DNA of 21,532 bases, taken from positions 1 to 21,532 of IMG/VR virus record IMGVR_UViG_3300037504_000467. One strand, 5' to 3'. Below the pieces are notes generated by a model. That model saw nothing but the letters and a program-made list of their open reading frames with translations. It was not told where the DNA came from and did no database searches. Positions 15,374 to 21,532 of this stretch are shown here, one piece after another. The stretch's first letter is position 1. Every line of letters begins with the position of its first letter. The DNA is from a virus. Position numbers and translations under genes: made by a program.

Positions 15374-15377
15374 TATA

Positions 15378-15686
15378 ATGAGTACAGTAGAAGATTTCAC
15401 CCTCCCTTCCAATCCTGAGGATATCAAACGAATCAAAAACGCAATCATGGAAGCTTCTGCTCAGAAGCAAATGATTAAAGATCGTCAGGAAGCAATCAAA
15501 GATATCAAAAACGATCTTAAAGAAAGATATGACCTTCCCCCAAAGCTTTTTGGTCAACTTGTAAAAGCGCATCATGATCAGTGTTATGATGAAATGACCG
15601 TAGAGCACTCCAAGTTTGAGCTTACTTATGAAACTCTCATGGGCCTTGAATCCGTCTCTGATGATGAGGAAGACGAGGACGTTTAA
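15378..15686 (+). CDS. dsbA: DsbA-like double-strand DNA-binding protein (late transcription accessory)
   Basis: 102 residues (T4 DsbA has 89). T4 DsbA binds double-stranded DNA and stimulates late transcription. The family pattern is clear: an acidic N-terminus, then IKNAIMEASAQKQMI (T4: IKEASDHKLKI), EAIKDIKNDLKERYDLPPK (T4: ELIKDIRIRAKDELGVDGK), LFGQLVKAHHDQCYDE (T4: MFNRLLALYHKDNRDV), and an acidic tail (SVSDDEEDEDV). A strong AAGGAG site 7 nt before ATG can be masked by the upstream inverted repeat. The stop overlaps the polymerase start by 1 nt (TAATG), so translation is likely coupled to gp43. In T4, dsbA lies beside rnh and gene 33; here polymerase and clamp stand between dsbA and rnh. 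Confidence 0.83.
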   Translation: MSTVEDFTLPSNPEDIKRIKNAIMEASAQKQMIKDRQEAIKDIKNDLKERYDLPPKLFGQLVKAHHDQCYDEMTVEHSKFELTYETLMGLESVSDDEEDEDV

Positions 15687-18600
15687 TGACCTATATCTCC
15701 GCTTTACTTTCTGAAAACAGAAAATATGTAAAGGTATGGGAACGTAATGAAAATGGGGAGCGCGTATGCAAAAAGTACGATGCTCCCTTTTATTTTTACG
15801 TAGAAGATGAAGACGGTGAGTTTGAAGACCTTTACGATGGTAAGAAGCTATCTAGGCTGGATTATGATTCAGCCCGTGATTTCTTTGATGCCAGAAAAAA
15901 GTTTGAAGAAAAGAAACTCAAACTTTATGAGTCTGATATTCCACCCGAATACAAAATTTTAGCGGAACATTATTTTAATAGTAATATTGGAAAACTACAT
16001 GTTACCTTCTATGATATTGAAGTTGACTATGATAAGGATAAAGGCTTCTCAAGCCCTACAAATCCATATGCACCGATAAATTCTATTGCTTTGTATCATG
16101 AATACAGTGATAGAACAGTTGTTCTAGTTGTCCCGCCTAAAACAAGAAAAGGTTATACTCATGGCGATCTTCCTGATGATATCAAAGAAGGTGCTGAGGT
16201 TATTGTCTGTAAAGATGAAAAAGAATTGCTGAAAATCTTTTTTGAAGAGATTGAAGACACCGATATCATTAGCGGATGGAACAGCGACATGTTCGATAAT
16301 CCCTATGTCTATGAAAGAGCTAAACTGATCTTTGGTGAAAAATTTGCAAACAGAATTTGTTTTGATGAATCTAGAGAACCATACTATAGAGAAATTGAGA
16401 TTTATGGCAATATAAACAAAAAACTGTGTATCCATGGTAGGGTAAGTCTTGATTATATTGATGTATACAAGAAATTTGAAATGTCTGAAAAACCTAGTTA
16501 TGCGCTAGAAGCTGTTTCTGAAGATGAACTACCACATCTACCAAAACTATCTTATACTGGTTCACTGTATGACTTATACAGAAATGATTTTGAAGAGTTC
16601 ATTCGATACAACATTCGTGATACCTTGATTCTAAAGGGGTTGGAGCAAAAGAAGAGATATATCAAACTAGCTATACAAATGTCTCATTCTGCAACATCAA
16701 AAATTGAAGATGTTTTGGGAACTACAAAAGTTGCTGAAATGTCGGTTCTTAACTATTGTCACTACAATCTTGGAAAGATTATTCCTGATTATAAACCACC
16801 AGAAGGTTTGAGCGGTGACAAATATGAAGGTGCTATAGTTCTACCACCAAATGTAGGAATGCACGAATGGATTGCATCCCTTGATATAGCATCTCTATAT
16901 CCTTCTACAATGCGATCATTGAATATCAGCCCAGAAACCATTACAGGACAGTTCATAGAAGGGGCTGACGCATACAAAGAGATATTTGAGGAATCGGATA
17001 AGGATATTTCTTTTAAAGAAGAGAAGAGTGGTAAGTTCTATACTGCGCCTGCAAAGAAATGGAAAACTTTTCTGAAGAAAAATAACTGGACCGTAAGTGG
17101 GTGCGGGACCACTTTTCATCAAGATTACGATGGTGTCATTCCGTCTGTATTAACACAGTGGTTTACTGAAAGAAAAGAATACAAGAAAAAAATGTTTGAA
17201 GCTTCTCAACGTGGAGATAAAGAAGCTCAAGAATATTACGATAACATGCAGTATATCAAAAAGATTCAATTAAACTCCATGTATGGAGCTACCGGTAATA
17301 AGTATTTCAAATTCTATGATGTTAGACTGGCAAAATCTACCACATTGTCTGGTAGAGAGATTCTCATGCACATGGTTAAAAAGGTTGCAGAAAAACTTAA
17401 TGGAAATTACGAATGGCCATCTAAGTCAATTTATTACGGAGATTCTGTGGCCCACGATACCAAAATTTATATAGCTCCTAATCATGATGTAAAAATAAGT
17501 GAGCTGTTTACCTCAGTTGATGACAGTATTGGGGATCGTGAATACTGTTATCCAAAAAATGTAAATGTATTGACTTATAGCGAATCGAAAAATAAAACTG
17601 TTTTTCGTCCTATAAAATATGTAATGCGTCATAAATGTAATAAAAAAATGTATCGCGTGCATTTGAATAATTATCAGTATGTAGATGTAACCGAAGATCA
17701 CTCATTGATTGGATATAAAAACACCAAGCAACGTAAGAAAAATGAATCACATTTGGTTGAACTAAAACCAACAGAGTTTGGCAACTCAATCAACAGTCTT
17801 GTCTATTTACAAAACATTCCAAGGGAGTCTGATGATATAGAGTCACTTAATTACAGCAAAGAAGTGTATGAATTTTTGGGTTATGTGATTGGAGATGGAT
17901 ATTGTGGTCCAATTGCTGAAAACGGTCAGCACGCGGGTGTTGGGCTATCCATAGGCACTCAAGATATTAATGAGGTTGAAACTAAGTTACTTAGTCCTCT
18001 TAAAAACCAAGGATTGGTTACGTCTTGGCATGTTAAACCGAATGGGCACGATGTTCGGATATGCGGAACTGCTATTGCGAGACTAGTAAGACAATCTGTA
18101 TATGCTGAGGGGGGTAAAAAATCTATCCCGAGCTGGATGCATAAAGAGAGCAGAGAGAACATTTGTTCATTTTTAAGAGGTTATTTTTCAGCAGATGGGA
18201 CGTTGACTAAGGGAATGCCAGTGCTGTGCAGTACTAATTCTGAATATTTAGAAGAGGTTCAAAAATTACTTTTTCTGTGTGGTATTTCTTCTACGATATG
18301 TCAGGAAAACCGTGTTAATTCATACAACGGGGTCAGCAGTGGAACCTATACAAAACGTTTAGCAGTAAAACAGCGAGATATCTTTGCCGAAAGAATTGGT
18401 TTCATTCTTGATCGTAAGCAAAATAAAATAAACACTAAAACGGGTAGATATTTTAGCTATCAATCAAAGTTTGATTTTGCGATTCAACAAATACAAAAAG
18501 TAGAAGAAATTGAGTATAGTGATTATGTCTATGATATTGAGGTAGAAGACACACACACGTTCTTTGCTAATAACGTGTTAGTTCATAATACAGACAGTGT

Positions 18601-19402
18601 GTATTTTTACACAAGGGCCAATAGCAAAGAAAAGTCCCGATTGATCGCAAATAAGCTATGTGATATAGTAAATAAATCTTACCCCGGATTTATGAGAGAC
18701 GCTTTTAACTGTGATGATAATCATGATAAACTAATCAAAGCAGAGCAAGAAATTGTTTCTGACCGAGGCATTTTTATAAAAAAGAAATACTACATTCTTC
18801 ATTTGGTCAGTAAAGACGGTAAAGATGTTGACGAAATGAAGAACATGGGAGTGCCTATTAAAAAGACTACACTTCCCAAGGAAATAAAAATTGAACTAGA
18901 AAGCTACATAGAAAGGTTGTTAAAAGGTGAATCTTGGGATATAATAGGACCGGAGATTGTCGCTTATAAAGACAAGATAAAGAATCTTGACAATCCTCTG
19001 GTATTGGGTTTGCCTACGGGCGTCAAAAAAGTAGAGCATTATACAGAATTATTTAATAGTAACGACCCTAATCTTAAATCATTACCGGGACACGTAGCTG
19101 CATCTATACTTTGGAATAAGTCTCTAAATGTTTATGGTGACAAGGAAAGTCCAAAGATTATTTCTGGTAGCAAGATAAAGGTATTCTATTTGAAGAATAA
19201 GATTGACAGGTTCAAAAGTATAGCCGTTCCTAAAGAACTCTCCGAACCACCAGAATGGTTCCTTAAACACTTTGAACCTATTATAGATAAAGACGCCCAA
19301 ATCACGAGGCTAGTAGACAATCCTATGAAGATCATGATATCGGCAGCAGGATTAAAAGTTCCAACGAAGAAAAAGATATTATTTGAAAAGGTATTCGAAT
19401 GA
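15686..19402 (+). CDS. 43: Replicative DNA polymerase gp43 (family B) containing an intein
   Basis: 1238 residues as translated, 856 after removal of the 382-residue intein (T4 gp43 has 898). Replicates phage DNA with 3'-5' proofreading. Exo I is FYDIEVD (Asp110, Glu112; T4 D112/E114); Exo II is IISGWNSDMFDNPYV; Exo III is YNIRDTLIL. Polymerase motif A is SLDIASLYPS (Asp400), motif B is around KKIQLNSMYGATGNKYF, and motif C is YGD-TDSVY, split by the intein between Asp586 and Thr969. All catalytic residues are kept. The C-terminus ends in KKKILFEKVFE, a plausible clamp-binding tail as in T4 gp43. ATGA overlaps the gp45 start. Activity should depend on intein splicing, since both motif C aspartates flank the insertion. 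Confidence 0.96.
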   Translation: MTYISALLSENRKYVKVWERNENGERVCKKYDAPFYFYVEDEDGEFEDLYDGKKLSRLDYDSARDFFDARKKFEEKKLKLYESDIPPEYKILAEHYFNSNIGKLHVTFYDIEVDYDKDKGFSSPTNPYAPINSIALYHEYSDRTVVLVVPPKTRKGYTHGDLPDDIKEGAEVIVCKDEKELLKIFFEEIEDTDIISGWNSDMFDNPYVYERAKLIFGEKFANRICFDESREPYYREIEIYGNINKKLCIHGRVSLDYIDVYKKFEMSEKPSYALEAVSEDELPHLPKLSYTGSLYDLYRNDFEEFIRYNIRDTLILKGLEQKKRYIKLAIQMSHSATSKIEDVLGTTKVAEMSVLNYCHYNLGKIIPDYKPPEGLSGDKYEGAIVLPPNVGMHEWIASLDIASLYPSTMRSLNISPETITGQFIEGADAYKEIFEESDKDISFKEEKSGKFYTAPAKKWKTFLKKNNWTVSGCGTTFHQDYDGVIPSVLTQWFTERKEYKKKMFEASQRGDKEAQEYYDNMQYIKKIQLNSMYGATGNKYFKFYDVRLAKSTTLSGREILMHMVKKVAEKLNGNYEWPSKSIYYGDSVAHDTKIYIAPNHDVKISELFTSVDDSIGDREYCYPKNVNVLTYSESKNKTVFRPIKYVMRHKCNKKMYRVHLNNYQYVDVTEDHSLIGYKNTKQRKKNESHLVELKPTEFGNSINSLVYLQNIPRESDDIESLNYSKEVYEFLGYVIGDGYCGPIAENGQHAGVGLSIGTQDINEVETKLLSPLKNQGLVTSWHVKPNGHDVRICGTAIARLVRQSVYAEGGKKSIPSWMHKESRENICSFLRGYFSADGTLTKGMPVLCSTNSEYLEEVQKLLFLCGISSTICQENRVNSYNGVSSGTYTKRLAVKQRDIFAERIGFILDRKQNKINTKTGRYFSYQSKFDFAIQQIQKVEEIEYSDYVYDIEVEDTHTFFANNVLVHNTDSVYFYTRANSKEKSRLIANKLCDIVNKSYPGFMRDAFNCDDNHDKLIKAEQEIVSDRGIFIKKKYYILHLVSKDGKDVDEMKNMGVPIKKTTLPKEIKIELESYIERLLKGESWDIIGPEIVAYKDKIKNLDNPLVLGLPTGVKKVEHYTELFNSNDPNLKSLPGHVAASILWNKSLNVYGDKESPKIISGSKIKVFYLKNKIDRFKSIAVPKELSEPPEWFLKHFEPIIDKDAQITRLVDNPMKIMISAAGLKVPTKKKILFEKVFE
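17444..18589 (+). mobile_element. Intein with LAGLIDADG homing endonuclease at the polymerase YGD/TDS site
   Basis: 382 residues, Ser587 to Asn968 of the gp43 reading frame. Block A is SVAHDTKIYI; block B is VTEDHSLIGY with the TxxH histidine; the endonuclease motifs are LGYVIGDG (731-738, Asp737) and LRGYFSADG (830-838, Asp837), both with their catalytic acid; block F is VYDIEVEDTHTFFANN and block G is VLVHN followed by Thr969 as the C-extein nucleophile. All splicing residues (Ser1, block B His, penultimate His, terminal Asn, +1 Thr) are present, so both splicing and homing look intact. This is the known pol-c insertion site of family B polymerases. Ten of 17 Arg codons are CGN, whereas the polymerase exteins use mainly AGA/AGG, which suggests horizontal arrival. 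Confidence 0.95.
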
Positions 19403-20115
19403 AACTATCAGAAAATACAATTGATATGATCGTAAGAGCGGTTAACTTGGCCAACACCCTTGAAGTCGAAGGTCTTATTTTCGATAAAGAAGGCGTGCGG
19501 GGCTATAATGATGACAACGGTGTTTTGATTGCAGCCTTAGATGACTTCGATTTTGAATTTGAAACAATGGGGCTGTCTCGTTTGAGTTCTTTGAAAAACA
19601 AGATCAGACTACTTGAGCGATTTGAAGAGCCAATTATAGAAGCCGTACAAAAGAAAGATAGTGATATTATAGAACGATTGAAGTTCTCAGATGGAGGCAG
19701 TATCAGTTTCGATTTTCGTTGTGCGTCTGTAAAAACAATTATGGATATTCCAACTAAAAAACTTAACACAAAGCCTCGTATTTCTTTCAACATTACAGAT
19801 GAAGATGTGGCCAACCTTGTTAAAAGCATGAATGCAATGCGAACTCAGAACATGACCATGCAAGGTAATGAGGATACCGTTATAGTAAAATTTTCAGATG
19901 ATTCTGGTGATATGCTAAAGGTTAAACTAGAAAGTTCTCCCGCTTATCATGACGATACATTGGATAGTTTTTCCATAACTACTAAAATCAAGAAAATGAT
20001 ACCGATCTTTAAGCAGGCTGCTCAGAACAAAAGTTTTACTGTAAATATTATTGTAAACGATATTATGTATCTAACTATAGATGATATTGACGTATTGGTG
20101 ATTCCAGAGGTATAA
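19399..20115 (+). CDS. 45: Sliding clamp gp45
   Basis: 238 residues (T4 gp45 has 228). The trimeric ring that tethers the polymerase and, in T4, also activates late promoters through gp33/gp55. It starts MKLSENTIDMI (T4: MKLSKDTTALL) and shows the two-domain clamp layout: LDDFDFEFETMGLSRLSSLKNKI in the first half, which parallels the T4 IDFDVAIYDLNGFLGILSLV segment, then PRISFNITDEDVANLVKSMNAM, which parallels the second-domain helix, and final strands ending VLVIPEV. It overlaps the polymerase by 4 nt (ATGA). No clamp-loader genes (44, 62) lie between 43 and 45, unlike T4. Confidence 0.86.
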   Translation: MKLSENTIDMIVRAVNLANTLEVEGLIFDKEGVRGYNDDNGVLIAALDDFDFEFETMGLSRLSSLKNKIRLLERFEEPIIEAVQKKDSDIIERLKFSDGGSISFDFRCASVKTIMDIPTKKLNTKPRISFNITDEDVANLVKSMNAMRTQNMTMQGNEDTVIVKFSDDSGDMLKVKLESSPAYHDDTLDSFSITTKIKKMIPIFKQAAQNKSFTVNIIVNDIMYLTIDDIDVLVIPEV

Positions 20116-20117
20116 AA

Positions 20118-20660
20118 ATGAGCAATTGGTTTTCAAGATTACTAGGTAAAGAAGAAAATATTGACGATAAAGTAAATGAAAGGCTTCAAGAACTTTTGAA
20201 GTCGGACGCTTTTGATGAACTATTAGAACAAAAAGCAAAAGATAATTTAAGAAAAGAAAGAGAACAGCGACAAATAGAGATTGCAAAAGAAAAGCGCGAA
20301 AGTCAGAAAAAAATCGAAGAAGCTAAGAAAAATTTAAACTATCTTAGCAAAGAGCTAAAAGAAAGCAGCGAGCCTCATGTTACTATTGTCAGCGGAAAAT
20401 TCTCAAAAGAGAATGGTTTGGAAATTGAACTAGATTGGAACGATGCCTTTATTCGTTACCTGAAAGCGAGTGGGATTACTGCTGAAAACGATGAGGAAAT
20501 CGTCAGAAAATGGCTTGCAGCACTTTCAAAAGATATAGATCGTCAAGTTACCGCTGAAAATTATTTAAGTAATGGCGTGGACTCTGAAGAGACCTTTGAA
20601 GGTGACTTTTTTGAAATGATAGGACAAATAAACGAAGATGAAGAAAAACCTTCTCATTGA
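20118..20660 (+). CDS. Unknown coiled-coil protein between clamp and RNase H
   Basis: 180 residues, 2 nt after the clamp stop, with AGAGG about 8 nt before ATG. The N-terminus MSNWFSRLLGKEENI is amphipathic. A highly charged Lys/Glu/Arg coiled coil (about 35-85) is followed by a small domain with VTIVSGKF, LEIELDWNDAFIRYL and EEIVRKWLAAL, and then an acidic tail. From memory, the LDWNDxFIxYL plus VxKWLAxL pattern occurs in conserved proteins of unknown function near replication genes of marine T4-like phages. There is no enzymatic motif. The position in an overlapping replication operon suggests a role at the fork or in clamp-dependent transcription. Confidence 0.6.
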   Translation: MSNWFSRLLGKEENIDDKVNERLQELLKSDAFDELLEQKAKDNLRKEREQRQIEIAKEKRESQKKIEEAKKNLNYLSKELKESSEPHVTIVSGKFSKENGLEIELDWNDAFIRYLKASGITAENDEEIVRKWLAALSKDIDRQVTAENYLSNGVDSEETFEGDFFEMIGQINEDEEKPSH

Positions 20661-21532
20661 TGGCAACAACTTATTATATCGAACATTTTTCGCAAATAAC
20701 AGAAGTGGTGAACCCGAGGAAGTTGTAATAGGTTTGTGTATTCATTCTGCCATCACCACAATGAACATGTATTTTAACCAGTACAAAGTAGATAATATTG
20801 TATTGGTATTCGACTCTAATTCATGGAGAAAAACGTATACTAAAGATTTATCAAAGTGTGTAACAAATAAAAAATACAAAGCACATCGCAGGGATGATAA
20901 ATCCCCCAAAGAAAGAAAAATGCTACAAATATTAGACGAGCATATTGATGAATTTTATGATATTATTAAGAATCAAACAAGCATCATAGCTTTAAGAGAA
21001 CCACTTCTTGAAGGCGATGATTTAATTGCAGCATACATAAGGATGCATAGAGAAGAAGAGCACTATGTAATAAGCTCTGATAAAGACATGATTCAGTTAT
21101 TACGGTATGAAAATGTTCATGTAATTGACCCAATTAAAAATAAAGAAAGAGACTTGAAAGAATGGAATGATGACGCAAGACTTTTTCTATTTGAAAAGTG
21201 TATTAGAGGCGAGAGTAAGACCGGGGATAACGTTCAATCGAGCTACCCCCGCCTTAGAAAAGATAGACTTATAAAAGCTTATAACGATAAGTATGAGCTA
21301 CAAAATGTGATGAACCACACATTTGAACAAACAGAGTTAGATGAAAATGGAGATGCATTCACAGTAACTTATACAACAAAAGACTTATTTAGAGAAAATG
21401 TATTATTAATGGATTTGACTGCACAACCAAAGAAAATAAAGAAATTAATGGCCAAGGCAGTTATTGAAGGTAAGGAAAATAGAGGTAAATATAACCACAT
21501 AAAATTCTTGAAATTTTGTTCTAAAAATGAAT
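20638..21532 (+). CDS. rnh: RNase H / FEN-like 5'-3' nuclease (3' partial)
   Basis: 298 complete codons to the window end; no stop is reached. T4 RNase H (305 aa) removes RNA primers and short flaps from lagging-strand fragments. The FEN/PIN metal-binding acids are all visible: Asp8 in NLLIDGNNLLYR, Asp59 in IVLVFDSNSWR, Glu125, Asp127 and Asp128 in LEGDDLIAA, Asp148 and Asp150 in ISSDKDMIQLL, and Asp197 in GESKTGDNV, the counterpart of T4 GDKKDNV. A basic helix with YKAHRR supplies substrate contacts. The ATG at 20638 lies 23 nt inside the preceding gene, so translation is coupled. Assignment to rnh rather than another FEN-like phage exonuclease rests on length and on dsbA/clamp context. Confidence 0.86.
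   Translation, partial: MKKNLLIDGNNLLYRTFFANNRSGEPEEVVIGLCIHSAITTMNMYFNQYKVDNIVLVFDSNSWRKTYTKDLSKCVTNKKYKAHRRDDKSPKERKMLQILDEHIDEFYDIIKNQTSIIALREPLLEGDDLIAAYIRMHREEEHYVISSDKDMIQLLRYENVHVIDPIKNKERDLKEWNDDARLFLFEKCIRGESKTGDNVQSSYPRLRKDRLIKAYNDKYELQNVMNHTFEQTELDENGDAFTVTYTTKDLFRENVLLMDLTAQPKKIKKLMAKAVIEGKENRGKYNHIKFLKFCSKNE

Noticed and set aside
17444-18589. Group I intron in the polymerase gene
   Set aside because: The insert is in frame without stops and carries intein splicing blocks at both ends, so it is removed at protein level.

Overview
The window is an AT-rich, densely packed stretch of a T4-like (contractile-tailed, myovirus-type) bacteriophage genome. This rests on recognisable T4-type proteins: tail sheath stabiliser gp15, tail sheath gp18, tail tube gp19, head-completion protein gp4, DsbA, family B DNA polymerase gp43, sliding clamp gp45 and the FEN-like RNase H. 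Late-promoter-like NATAAATA boxes precede several structural genes. The long Thr/Pro repeats, the Hint domain and the style of the sheath and tube N-termini suggest an uncultivated marine phage. The host cannot be named from the sequence. I see no tRNA, CRISPR array or insertion sequence, and no gap longer than about 135 bases.

Layout. 1-6084: three consecutive plus-strand tail/baseplate-type genes. Each ends in (or before) a Thr/Pro-rich low-complexity tract; two of them carry related C-terminal beta-rich domains after the tract, and the first finishes in a complete Hint (intein-like) self-processing domain. They look like one giant tail protein split into three cistrons. 6100-9071: gp15 and gp18. 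9116-9892: one gene on the opposite strand, facing gp18 across a shared terminator; its N-terminus resembles a T4 capsid-targeting peptide. 10006-11870: tail tube gp19, a cluster of stem-loops with a late promoter, then a longer second tube-like protein. 11873-14634: head completion gp4, an acidic coiled-coil protein with a possible degenerate J-like segment, a small very basic protein, and a protein with a four-cysteine cluster.

14676 to the end is the replication side: a 2OG-oxygenase-like fold that appears to lack its catalytic residues, DsbA (the double-strand DNA-binding late-transcription accessory protein of T4), DNA polymerase gp43 interrupted by a full-length intein exactly at the YGD/TDS active site, sliding clamp gp45, an unknown coiled-coil protein, and the start of RNase H, which runs off the window. 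These genes overlap or nearly touch (TAATG, ATGA, 2 nt, 23-nt overlap), so they are probably co-transcribed. A sigma70-like promoter precedes the oxygenase-like gene.

How it works together: the left half builds the tail and finishes the head late in infection, driven by NATAAATA promoters that in T4 need the gp45 clamp; the right half supplies that clamp, the polymerase and the nuclease that removes RNA primers. Two unrelated-looking Hint elements occur in one 21.5-kb window, one parasitic (polymerase intein) and one apparently built into a virion protein. The latter, with its Thr/Pro-linked modular tail genes, is the most unusual part of the window.
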